Assembly (NCBI GenBank): GCA_023409265.1 | Contig: JAEYHZ010000022.1 | Location: 558,001-622,000 of the forward strand | Origin: Bacillota bacterium | GTDB lineage: Bacteria; Bacillota; Clostridia; Acetivibrionales; DSM-1351 | Direction: 5' to 3' | DNA: 64,000 nt | Shown: positions 55,214 to 62,976 of the stretch, piece after piece | Position numbering within the stretch: the stretch's first letter is position 1 | Layout of the letters: the number at the start of each line of letters is the position of its first letter | Position numbers and translations under genes: made by a program | The notes under the pieces: model-generated | Database searches by the model: none | Told to the model about the DNA's origin: nothing | The model's input: only the letters and a program-made list of their open reading frames with translations

Positions 55214-56722
55214 TTATACAAACTGAGCCTTAAACTCTTCAGTAGCAGACTTCATCAACTGCATGATTTCGTCATTTATATCCCCTGTCTCTGCAATACT
55301 TGTAAGTATCTTGGGATATTTTTCCCTAACAAATTTGACCAGATCCTGATTGAATTTACGCACCTTGTTTACCGGCAAATCCATCAGATATTTATTTGTA
55401 GCAGCATACAGTATCATAACCTGCTCTTCTACAGGCAATGTCGCATATATTGGCTGCTTTAAAGTCTCAACAAGTCTCTCACCCTGTGTCAGCTTGTCTC
55501 TTGTAACTTTATCAAGGTCCGACCCAAACTGGGCAAAAGCTTCAAGTTCTCTGAACTGTGCAAGGTTTATTCTCAAAGGACCTGCTATCTTTCTCATAGC
55601 CTTTATCTGGGCAGAACCACCAACTCTTGATACCGATAAGCCAACGTTAACCGCAGGTCTTATTCCTGAGAAGAATAATTCTGATTCAAGATATATCTGT
55701 CCGTCCGTTATAGAAATAACATTTGTTGGAATATATGCCGAAACGTCACCGGCCAGGGTTTCTATGATAGGCAGGGCTGTAATGGAACCTCCGCCCAATT
55801 CGTCACTGAGTTTTGCTGCTCTTTCCAGCAGTCTTGAATGTAAATAGAAAACATCTCCTGGATAAGCTTCTCTACCCGGCGGTCTTTTAAGGAGCAGTGA
55901 CATTGCTCTATATGCAACGGCATGCTTGGACAAATCATCATATATTATTAAAACATCCTTATGATATCTGTACATAAAATCTTCTGCCATAGCACAGCCG
56001 GCATATGGTGCAAGATACTGAACTGATGCCGGGTCACTTGCCGTTGAAGATACTACTATGCTGTATTCCATAGCTCCAAACTTCTCAAGAGTGCTGACGA
56101 TGCCCGCAACTGTTGATGCTTTTTGTCCTATAGCTACGTATACGCAAATAACATCCTTGCCTTTTTGGTTGATAATTGTATCAACCGCTATTGCTGTTTT
56201 ACCGGTCTGCCTGTCCCCGATAATAAGCTCTCTCTGGCCTCTTCCTATTGGAATAAGCGCATCAAGTGCCATAATGCCGGTCTGAAGCGGAGTATTTACT
56301 CCCTTTCTGTCAATAACACCGGGTGCGGTAAAGTCAATAGGTCTAAAATCCTCTGTAGTAATATCTCCCTTACCGTCCAGAGCTTTTCCCAAAGGATTTA
56401 CTACTCTTCCTATAAGGTTTTGTCCAACCGGCACCTGAACTGTTTTACCGGTTCTTTTAACAGCTGAACCCTCTTTAATCTCTCTGTCATCGCCTAATAC
56501 AACGCAGCCGACATTATCTTCCTCAAGATTAAGAGCCATACCAAAGACATTATTTTCAAACTGTAAAAGCTCTCCGGACATACATGACTGTAATCCATAT
56601 ATTCTTGCAATACCATCACCTGACTGAAGTACATATCCTACATCATCAGTTTTAACCGCAGCACCGTAATTTTCAATCTGCTGTTTTATAATTGAGCTAA
56701 TTTCTTCTGGTCTAAGACTCAT
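55214..56722 (-). CDS. atpA: ATP synthase F1 alpha subunit
   Basis: The 502-residue non-catalytic nucleotide-binding subunit has the P-loop GDRQTGKTAIAVD near 169-181 and the signature PAVNVGLSVSRVGGSAQ. It alternates with beta in the F1 hexamer. It lies 34 bp after atpH. Confidence 0.98.
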   Translation of the reverse strand: MSLRPEEISSIIKQQIENYGAAVKTDDVGYVLQSGDGIARIYGLQSCMSGELLQFENNVFGMALNLEEDNVGCVVLGDDREIKEGSAVKRTGKTVQVPVGQNLIGRVVNPLGKALDGKGDITTEDFRPIDFTAPGVIDRKGVNTPLQTGIMALDALIPIGRGQRELIIGDRQTGKTAIAVDTIINQKGKDVICVYVAIGQKASTVAGIVSTLEKFGAMEYSIVVSSTASDPASVQYLAPYAGCAMAEDFMYRYHKDVLIIYDDLSKHAVAYRAMSLLLKRPPGREAYPGDVFYLHSRLLERAAKLSDELGGGSITALPIIETLAGDVSAYIPTNVISITDGQIYLESELFFSGIRPAVNVGLSVSRVGGSAQIKAMRKIAGPLRINLAQFRELEAFAQFGSDLDKVTRDKLTQGERLVETLKQPIYATLPVEEQVMILYAATNKYLMDLPVNKVRKFNQDLVKFVREKYPKILTSIAETGDINDEIMQLMKSATEEFKAQFV

Positions 56723-56756
56723 CCTTTTCTCACCCCATATACTCTGATACCGGTTG

Positions 56757-57284
56757 CTAAATATTAACCAGTTCAGTTAATGATTCAATCCTGCCTTTAA
56801 TGGATCCATCGTAGACCTTGTCACCAATAATCACCTTAATTCCACCAATTATTGATTGATCTACTATCTCGGTAATTTTAACCGAACTTGCATTATATTT
56901 GTTTCCAAACTTCTGTTTTAAGCTATTAAGCTGAGCTTCATCCAACGGTGCAGTTGTAACAACTTTGACGTCCAGGACATTTGCCTTCCTGTCTGCAAGA
57001 TAAACAAACTGTTCATATATGTTGGAAAGTTCTTCAATACGCTTCTTTGTAATGAGGAGCATGACAAAGTTCAGCATATTCTTACTTAATCTGCCTGTAA
57101 ATACTTCTTTGACCAGAGCCAGTTTTTTGTCCATCTTAATTCTCGGATCGATTAAGAAGTTCCGGAATTCAAAATCAGAGTTATAAATTCCGACCAACTG
57201 ATCAAACTCCTGCCTTACACTATCGGTCTCATTAAGTGACAGATCCAGTAATGCCTGGGCGTATCTCTTTTCTACAAGTGGCAT
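56757..57284 (-). CDS. atpH: ATP synthase F1 delta subunit
   Basis: The 175-residue peripheral-stalk subunit (VEKRYAQALLDLSLNE at the start, VDQSIIGGIKVIIGDKVYDGS near 140-160) joins F1 to the b subunits. Its ATG overlaps the atpF stop codon (TAATG), so translation is probably coupled. Confidence 0.95.
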   Translation of the reverse strand: MPLVEKRYAQALLDLSLNETDSVRQEFDQLVGIYNSDFEFRNFLIDPRIKMDKKLALVKEVFTGRLSKNMLNFVMLLITKKRIEELSNIYEQFVYLADRKANVLDVKVVTTAPLDEAQLNSLKQKFGNKYNASSVKITEIVDQSIIGGIKVIIGDKVYDGSIKGRIESLTELVNI

Positions 57285-57769
57285 TAAGCAGCACCTGCCT
57301 CATCTATAAATTTATCAACCATACTCTTGTTCGAAACAGTATCCATATTGGCCTCAACAACCTTGGTTGCTGCAGATATTGCCAGCATAGCTATCTGCTG
57401 TTTTACCTGACGGAGCATTTCGGCTCTTTCACGTTCAACATCCTGCCGGCCCTTTTCAACTATCGCCAATGCATCCTTCTTGGCATTTGCAATTATTTCA
57501 TCGTATTCACGGGTAGCCTTGATTCTGGCTTCATTTATAAGCTTATCGCTATCTTCCCTGATCTTTTTTATCTGCTCTTCATAGTTTTTTCTCTGTTCCG
57601 CTACTTCCAGCTTTGCCTGATCAGCATCCTTCAGAGCCTGATCTATGGAGTTTTTTCTGTTTTCCATAAATTCTGTAACTGGTTTGAACAGGAACTTTTT
57701 CATGAAGAAGAATAATATTAACAGGTTTAATGCAACAAAAATAAATGTATACTTTTCAGGCACTAACAT
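57284..57769 (-). CDS. atpF: ATP synthase F0 b subunit
   Basis: The 161-residue subunit has an N-terminal membrane helix (FIFVALNLLILFFFMKKFL) and a long charged coiled-coil stalk (about 30-150) that reaches F1 as a dimer. No close ribosome site is seen; the nearest, AAAGG, is about 14 bases away and lies inside the 3' arm of a nested inverted repeat (57772-57853). A gap of 553 bp separates it from atpE. Confidence 0.95.
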   Translation of the reverse strand: MLVPEKYTFIFVALNLLILFFFMKKFLFKPVTEFMENRKNSIDQALKDADQAKLEVAEQRKNYEEQIKKIREDSDKLINEARIKATREYDEIIANAKKDALAIVEKGRQDVERERAEMLRQVKQQIAMLAISAATKVVEANMDTVSNKSMVDKFIDEAGAA

Positions 57770-57771
57770 AT

Positions 57772-57853
57772 AAGTATCATTCGCCTTTCTGGCTCACAGG
57801 GATTTAATATGCACGCACCTATCGTGAGCCGGATAGGGCGTAAAATGATACTT
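57772..57853 (-). promoter_or_regulatory. Nested inverted repeat just upstream of atpF
   Basis: Outer arms AAGTATCATT...ACGCC and GGCGAATGATACTT enclose inner arms GGCTCAC and GTGAGCC, with an alternative CTATC/GATAG hairpin. It touches the atpF start region and includes its only nearby ribosome-site-like sequence, so it may modulate atpF translation. Confidence 0.5.
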
Positions 57854-57980
57854 TGCGCATAGCCATTTCACACATTTGTGCGTTTGGCCTTTTATTGAAA
57901 TTTATATAATAGCTCGAATATCTCCCAAGCTTTATAAACATTACTACTATATCTGTGAGAGGTGCTATATCACACCCATT

Positions 57981-58142
57981 AGAGCCTGTCAAACATCTCA
58001 TTGCACTCGTGGTTTTGACGGATTTTTCGCCATACTGCATTGAATTTTCTTGCAATAAACAAATTATTACTTCGAAAATTTGCCTTGCCTGACAAAAAAT
58101 CCACCTGAAATGCCTAGCACAAGCAGATATTAGACAGGCTCT
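57981..58142 (+). repeat. Repeat R2, copy b, inside the atp operon
   Basis: It is 162 bp, exactly as long as the copy at 24872 and in the same orientation, with ends AGAGCCTGTC and GACAGGCTCT. The cores share TCTTGCAATAAACAAATTAT exactly. The terminal repeats here are less perfect than in copy a. Confidence 0.85.
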
Positions 58143-58322
58143 CCCAGATACCCCTACATTGTAAAACTTATAACGCATAGGTTCAGATAAAATTTTTCGG
58201 TTACTAGAAAAATTTTCTTGCCTTAGCTGCGATTCAACCAGGCGGGAGACATGTGCTCTTCGCCTGAAAATCGAAACAATACCCTCCACTTATAGAAGTG
58301 AGGGATATTTGTCGCTTCGTTA

Positions 58323-58550
58323 TTAACCCATTTTTAAGAATACAAGTACCAATGCAACTACAAGACCATAGATAGCTGTTGCTTCTGCAAGAACCGCTCC
58401 AAGAAGCATAACGTTTCTTATCTGACCTGCAGCCTCCGGCTGTCTAGCAACACCCTCAACAGCTTTACCTGTTGCCAGTCCAATACCAACTCCTGCGCCA
58501 ATACCTGTAAATACAGCGATTGCCGCTGCTATAGCTATTAATCCACTCAT
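58323..58550 (-). CDS. atpE: ATP synthase F0 c subunit
   Basis: I chose the ATG at 58550, with GGGGG nine bases upstream; an in-frame GTG three codons earlier overlaps the ribosome site. The 75-residue hairpin protein has the RQPE loop (36-39) and the ion-binding Glu56. At the positions that bind Na+ in Ilyobacter-type rings it has Ile23 instead of Gln and Ala57 instead of Ser, so proton use is inferred. It follows atpB directly. Confidence 0.95.
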   Translation of the reverse strand: MSGLIAIAAAIAVFTGIGAGVGIGLATGKAVEGVARQPEAAGQIRNVMLLGAVLAEATAIYGLVVALVLVFLKMG

Positions 58551-58563
58551 TAATTTCACCCCC

Positions 58564-59280
58564 TTATTCTAATACCTCTGCAATATATAGAGAAGTCAAA
58601 AACATAAACACATAAGCTTGAAGTATTCCATCAAACAAATCAAAATATATGCTTAATGCTGCCGGTATAACAGGCGGCATTGCTGCATAAATGAGTTCCA
58701 TTACTATGAAGGCGCCCAATATATTACCAAATAGACGTAAAGCCAGAGACAACGGCTTTATACCATAATCCAGAACTTTAAAGGGCAACATCATTGGAAT
58801 GGGCTCTACAAAACTTTTAAGCCAACCGCTCATCTTCTTGTATCTTATTCCAGCATAGATAACAACAATAATGGACATAAGTGCAAGACATGCGGTTACA
58901 TTGATGTTTCTTGTCGGAGGCCTCAGCTTGAAACCTTCTCCGGGAATAACATTAAAAATAGAAACAGTATTCGCAAAAATAAGGAATAACATTACAGTTC
59001 CAAGAAATGGAGCAAATGGCTTCCAGTGATGATCTCCAATTGCATCCTTACAGATATTGTTTATCATCTCTACTACTATTTCTGCTACGTTCTGTTTCTT
59101 ATTTGGCACAGCAGTGAGCTTACGAGTTAGGAATACGGCAAAAAATATCAGTACCGCCATTATGATCCACATAGTGACAACAACATCTGCGACTGGTATA
59201 TTTACACCCGGTATTGTGAACATAACATGGGGATTCATTGCCTCAATAAGCCTTTCACCCAGACTCATTTCATCATGCAT
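58564..59280 (-). CDS. atpB: ATP synthase F0 a subunit
   Basis: The 238-residue membrane subunit forms the ion half-channels. The essential arginine lies in LRLFGNILGAF near residue 182. Five to six hydrophobic helices are present and the length is normal. AGGTG precedes the ATG. It lies between atpI (5-bp gap) and atpE (14 bp). Confidence 0.95.
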   Translation of the reverse strand: MHDEMSLGERLIEAMNPHVMFTIPGVNIPVADVVVTMWIIMAVLIFFAVFLTRKLTAVPNKKQNVAEIVVEMINNICKDAIGDHHWKPFAPFLGTVMLFLIFANTVSIFNVIPGEGFKLRPPTRNINVTACLALMSIIVVIYAGIRYKKMSGWLKSFVEPIPMMLPFKVLDYGIKPLSLALRLFGNILGAFIVMELIYAAMPPVIPAALSIYFDLFDGILQAYVFMFLTSLYIAEVLE

Positions 59281-59284
59281 TTTT

Positions 59285-59758
59285 TTATTTCACCTTCTGT
59301 CCATAATGATTTTTTGTAATTCCAAAAGCCTCTGTAACAGCATTTATCATAACAATAATTAGGATTGAAAGTGTTCCGGCCAATGCTGCAAGTAGGACAT
59401 CTATTCCAAACTGCATGGCAAGTACTACTGTTATTCCTATTATAACTAAATTAAGCAAATATATGACAAGTGAAATAAAAATTGCTTGTTTTTTACTTGC
59501 TACACTGATTATATGCTTGAGTACAGATTCAAGAACTGCAAATCTTAACAACGCCAATAGTACGCTTATGGTGAGAGCCAAAACCCTTATAAGTGTTTGT
59601 CCCCCTATAACCGAACATATTATGAGAGCAATAATGTATAAAACACACACTCTTTTTACAAAAAATTTCAAAATATCACTCATTATAGGTTTTTTATACA
59701 TTCTCCGCAAATAGTTGTTAAGTTTCTCTACTAAAATTACGATACTTATGTATGCCAA
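59285..59758 (-). CDS. atpI: AtpI-like membrane protein, ATP synthase assembly factor
   Basis: The small membrane protein (157 residues from the first possible start) has about four spans and lies at the head of the atp operon, where AtpI, a c-ring assembly factor, is expected. Sequence similarity alone is weak, so the call rests on position, size and topology. The start is uncertain: the longest frame begins at TTG without a ribosome site, and ATGs at MYKKP or MSDILKF are alternatives near GGAG. Confidence 0.7.
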   Translation of the reverse strand: MAYISIVILVEKLNNYLRRMYKKPIMSDILKFFVKRVCVLYIIALIICSVIGGQTLIRVLALTISVLLALLRFAVLESVLKHIISVASKKQAIFISLVIYLLNLVIIGITVVLAMQFGIDVLLAALAGTLSILIIVMINAVTEAFGITKNHYGQKVK

Positions 59759-59765
59759 TTTAAAT

Positions 59766-59798
59766 GCATGCTATGTGGTATAAACGTACATAGCATGA
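59766..59798. promoter_or_regulatory. Inverted repeat between atpI and motA
   Basis: CATGCTATGT and ACATAGCATG are perfect 10-bp arms around an 11-12 bp spacer, within 10-40 bp of the longest atpI frame. It may be a protein-binding site or a leader hairpin for the atp operon. Confidence 0.4.
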
Positions 59799-59924
59799 AA
59801 TTATTTCAATAATAGCACAGTAAAAAACGTAAATCAATGGTACTTTAACGAAAAGTGCATAAAACTGGCTTAACAATTTAGTATTCTTGCACAAAAGAAT
59901 TTATCAATCAGGAGTGGTTAAAAT

Positions 59925-60737
59925 ATGGATATTACAACCATTATCGGTTTAATTTTAGGGTTGGGCGGAGTAGTTGCGGGTTATCTTGAAGAAGGTCATT
60001 TCGACTTATCTCTGCTTGCCGGATTATGGGGACCGGGTCCCTTTCTAATAGTTTTCATCGGTGGTTTTGGAGCTACTCTGGTAGCCTTTCCTTTATCAGA
60101 ATTCAAAAAAATGTTATCGACATTCTCCATGTTATTTACACAAAAAACATATAATGAAATTGATATTATCAATGAATTGGCAGATTTATCGGAAAAAGCA
60201 AGAAAAGATGGTCTTCTTAGTTTGGAGCAGGATGCGCAGACAAATAAGAATGATTTGATACGGAAAGGGCTTGCTTTGGTTGTCGATGGTATTGAAACAG
60301 AGGTTATTAAAGACATACTTGCAAGGGAAACCGAGTTGCAGGGAGAAATATACGAATCAGGTGCAAAAATATTTGAAGCCATGGGCGGAACCTGGCCTGC
60401 AATGGGCGTTTGCGGTACCGTTATGGGTATGTTGAGTATCCTGAAGGATCTCAGTGATCCATTGGCTCTTGGTCCTAAAATAGCAGGTGCCTTCGTTGCT
60501 ACGTTCTATGGTGTTGCTTTTGCAAACCTTATATGGCTGCCTTTTGGCAATAAAATCAAGGTTAAAGCTGCCCGTGAAACCATGATTAACGAGTTGATTA
60601 TAGAAGGTCTCTTATCCATACAAGCCGGTGAAAACCCACGTATTATCAAGGAGAAGCTCAACCTGAATCTTATGGAAAAGCTTAACAGCGGAAAGAAAAA
60701 TGCTGTTGCCGTAGCTGAAGAAGGAGCTGAAGCATAA
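59925..60737 (+). CDS. motA: Flagellar motor stator protein MotA
   Basis: The 270-residue inner-membrane protein has four hydrophobic segments (near 1-20, 30-52, 150-170, 185-205) and the conserved GTWPAMGVCGTVMGMLSIL, with the proline needed for ion flow. A cytoplasmic loop (about 60-145) contacts FliG. CAGGAG precedes the ATG. motB follows after two bases, so they form an operon. No SigD promoter was found upstream. Confidence 0.93.
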   Translation: MDITTIIGLILGLGGVVAGYLEEGHFDLSLLAGLWGPGPFLIVFIGGFGATLVAFPLSEFKKMLSTFSMLFTQKTYNEIDIINELADLSEKARKDGLLSLEQDAQTNKNDLIRKGLALVVDGIETEVIKDILARETELQGEIYESGAKIFEAMGGTWPAMGVCGTVMGMLSILKDLSDPLALGPKIAGAFVATFYGVAFANLIWLPFGNKIKVKAARETMINELIIEGLLSIQAGENPRIIKEKLNLNLMEKLNSGKKNAVAVAEEGAEA

Positions 60738-60739
60738 GA

Positions 60740-61522
60740 ATGGCAAAAGAGAAAATAGTTAAGGACAATAATGAGCGCTGGTTATTGACATATGCTGACT
60801 TAATGAACCTGCTGTTAATTTTATTCATCTTATTGTTCGCTTTCAGTCAGGTAGATACCCAAAAGTTCCAGCAGCTCTCTCAATCATTGAGTTCGGTATT
60901 CGGAAACGGTGAACCGCCTTCAGTCATTCAGGGGGGCGCTTCCGGTAATTCACTGATCAACTTTCCGGCTACCATGCCTTCACCGGTAATTCCTTCTCAA
61001 CTGGAAGAACAGCAAATTGAAGGCATTACCAAAGAAGTTTCCGAGATGGTTCAGGAAGATGGACTCGGAGGTAATATTGATGTTAAACTGCAGGAACGCG
61101 GTGTTGTTATCTCCATAAAAGCCCAGGTTTCCTTCAAATCAGGTAGTGCCGATATAGAGAAAAACTCTCAGGAGGATATAATAAAAATAGGTAAGGATAT
61201 ATTAAGCAAGATACCTAATAAACATATTCGTGTTGAAGGGCATACGGACAATATACCTATTAATAGTGCATTATATCCTTCGAACTGGTACCTGTCATCT
61301 GCCAGGGCAACCTCAGTATTGACTTTGCTCATTGACAAGGCCGGCATTAACCCCAAATTGATATCAGCTGTGGGTTACGGTGAGCAGGCTCCGCTAGTAC
61401 CCAATGACTCCGATGCAAACAGAGAAAAGAACAGAAGAGTTGATATAGTTATATTGAGAGATTCTTCAAGTCAGGGTGAAGCCACTACTGATAATAATAC
61501 TACCGGAAATTCAGGTAAGTAG
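60740..61522 (+). CDS. motB: Flagellar motor stator protein MotB
   Basis: The 260-residue protein has one membrane helix with the ion-carrying Asp20 in LLTYADLMNLLLILFILLFA, a plug/linker region, and a C-terminal OmpA-like peptidoglycan-binding domain (about 125-245; EGHTDNIPINSALYPSNWYL, ANREKNRRVDIVI). The tail is Ser/Thr/Asn-rich. Its ribosome site (AAGGAG) lies inside the end of motA. Confidence 0.93.
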   Translation: MAKEKIVKDNNERWLLTYADLMNLLLILFILLFAFSQVDTQKFQQLSQSLSSVFGNGEPPSVIQGGASGNSLINFPATMPSPVIPSQLEEQQIEGITKEVSEMVQEDGLGGNIDVKLQERGVVISIKAQVSFKSGSADIEKNSQEDIIKIGKDILSKIPNKHIRVEGHTDNIPINSALYPSNWYLSSARATSVLTLLIDKAGINPKLISAVGYGEQAPLVPNDSDANREKNRRVDIVILRDSSSQGEATTDNNTTGNSGK

Positions 61523-61588
61523 ATACGGTAAAATAAATTTGGGTTAAGAATTAAGTGTGAATAGTGAAAGTACGAATAGTGAAAATAC

Positions 61589-61618
61589 AAGGTAGGCCGA
61601 CTTTAGTCGGCCTATTTT
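61589..61618 (+). terminator. Bidirectional terminator between motB and GNAT gene
   Basis: TAGGCCGACT and AGTCGGCCTA form a perfect 10-bp stem with a TT loop and a following TTTT, about 70 nt after motB. It faces the convergent GNAT gene too. Confidence 0.85.
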
Positions 61619-61677
61619 AATACCGGTAGATATTTTCTTGTTTGGCAATGCAAAAATAATTATGCCTTTACTACGTA

Positions 61678-62076
61678 TTAAAGTGACGTGACTGACATTG
61701 GGATAGTATTTGTTCCCGCAGTAAAACCGCACTTGCAATAAAATTTCTCAGCAGTATCATAGGCTATCAGGGTTTTCCTTAAATATGTTTCATAGCGCTC
61801 AAGCATATATGAAACAAGCTGCTTGCCTATTCCCTTTCCCTGATAGTCCGGCCTTACCACCAGGTACTGAAAATATGCGTTCATTATACCGTCGGACATG
61901 GAATTTATCAGTCCAACCAGTTTTTCATTATCCCAGGCTGTATAAACAGCATCGGAGTTTTGCATTGCAATCCTCAACCTTTCAGGATAATTTCCTGATG
62001 ACCATTCAACAGAAAGAAACAACTGACTCAATGCATCAACAGGAAGTTCCTTAATATCTTTGTAAACGATGTTCAT
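61678..62076 (-). CDS. GNAT-family N-acetyltransferase
   Basis: The 132-residue protein has the acetyl-CoA motif VRPDYQGKGIGKQLVSYML near 74-92 and the C-terminal AEKFYCKCGFTAG. The substrate is unknown. Its ATG overlaps the stop codon of the upstream TrmB-type regulator by four bases, so the two are translationally coupled. Confidence 0.85.
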   Translation of the reverse strand: MNIVYKDIKELPVDALSQLFLSVEWSSGNYPERLRIAMQNSDAVYTAWDNEKLVGLINSMSDGIMNAYFQYLVVRPDYQGKGIGKQLVSYMLERYETYLRKTLIAYDTAEKFYCKCGFTAGTNTIPMSVTSL

Positions 62077-62774
62077 TTTATATTCTCCCCTTCCAATTCA
62101 GCAAGTCTGATCTCATTTTTAAGTGAATCCTTTATTAATTGGACCAGCGGTTTATTCTTTGAATACAAGCAGGTATCGAAGTCACTGCCTTTGATTTCAC
62201 CCGTTATTACATGTGATGAGTCTGCAATCAGCCTCATTTGTGAAGACGGACTACTTATTCTATGGATAATGCCCCCTTCAAGCTCAAAGCCGTCAGGTGC
62301 TATTGCTACCACCTTTAATCCCCTTTTGGCAGCACCCATCAGGTCCTCGGTCCAATAAACAAGATCCTTATGAGGTAACGAAATATATATCCTTTCTTTA
62401 GCCTCGGCTATAATGTTCTTAACCTTATCTGATATATGTTTAAAACCGGTTATGGTAATGTAAGGCTCTGACGGCTGGCGCAGCTGAGGACACTCTTGCT
62501 TAATCCTCTCAACAGTTTCCTGCAAATGCGCAACCACATTCCTGCAGTATTCCTCTACGGGGACTGCAGTGTAATGAAGTACACTTCCTTCTATAATATA
62601 AGCTCCGCCTTTATCCACCAGACCTGATAAAGCCTGATACGCATTTGCTCTCGGGATACCGGTGATTTTTGCCGCTTCATATCCGGTAAGCTCTCCCTCC
62701 CGGCAAAGGGCAACATACAGTTCAGACTCACTTCTTGTAAGTCCGGTCTTCATAAGATTTTCTATAAGTTCCAT
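62073..62774 (-). CDS. TrmB-family transcriptional regulator
   Basis: The 233-residue protein has an N-terminal winged helix-turn-helix (GLTRSESELYVALCREGELTG, ITGIPRANAYQALSGLVDKG) and a C-terminal phospholipase-D-like effector domain (ERIYISLPHKDLVYW, GLKVVAIAPDGFELEGG). This is typical of TrmB regulators, which often respond to sugars. The upstream DNA has a TTGACA promoter and a perfect inverted repeat next to its -10, consistent with autoregulation. It is coupled to the GNAT gene. Confidence 0.85.
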   Translation of the reverse strand: MELIENLMKTGLTRSESELYVALCREGELTGYEAAKITGIPRANAYQALSGLVDKGGAYIIEGSVLHYTAVPVEEYCRNVVAHLQETVERIKQECPQLRQPSEPYITITGFKHISDKVKNIIAEAKERIYISLPHKDLVYWTEDLMGAAKRGLKVVAIAPDGFELEGGIIHRISSPSSQMRLIADSSHVITGEIKGSDFDTCLYSKNKPLVQLIKDSLKNEIRLAELEGENIK

Positions 62775-62851
62775 AACCTCACCTCATGTTAGTTATTTGT
62801 TGTGGGATACCGAAGCCGAATTCCGGATATCAGACAGGTGGTAGCATTACT

Positions 62852-62875
62852 TAGTAGTATTATTTGCTACTACTA
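62852..62875. promoter_or_regulatory. Inverted-repeat operator candidate for the TrmB-type regulator
   Basis: TAGTAGTA and TACTACTA are perfect 8-bp arms with an 8-bp spacer, touching the -10 of the regulator's own promoter. Confidence 0.5.
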
Positions 62876-62904
62876 TATTAAGTTAATTTATTGTTATTTG
62901 TCAA
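62875..62904 (-). promoter_or_regulatory. Promoter of the TrmB-GNAT operon
   Basis: TTGACA (62899-62904) is a full -35 match, followed after 18 bp by TAATAT (62875-62880). The leader is about 95 nt. Confidence 0.5.
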
Positions 62905-62927
62905 TAAGATTTCGCGCAAAAAAAATA

Positions 62928-62947
62928 AACCTGCAAAAATGCAGGCT
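62928..62947 (-). terminator. Terminator of wecB
   Basis: GCCTGCA, TTTT and TGCAGG form a short stem followed by TTTATTTTTTTT on the minus strand, 30 nt after the stop codon. Confidence 0.8.
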
Positions 62948-62976
62948 TACATATCGTATTTTTATTTAGCTTTTAA

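Larger units (their letters stand above)
57770..58322. other. Unusually long atpE-atpF gap with inverted repeats and an R2 element
   Basis: From the atpF side: a nested inverted repeat (57772-57853), repeat R2 copy b (57981-58142), a perfect 10-bp inverted repeat AAAATTTTTC/GAAAAATTTT (58189-58216), and a CCCTC...GAGGG hairpin near 58290-58312. A 156-codon open frame across this region is not a gene. Confidence 0.7.

Noticed and set aside
57819..58289. A 156-codon minus-strand open frame between atpE and atpF
   Set aside because: It runs through repeat R2 and inverted repeats, has no ribosome site and no recognisable protein features.
59799..59924. SigD promoter for motAB
   Set aside because: No GCCGATA-like box is present upstream of motA, although such a promoter would be expected for a motility operon.
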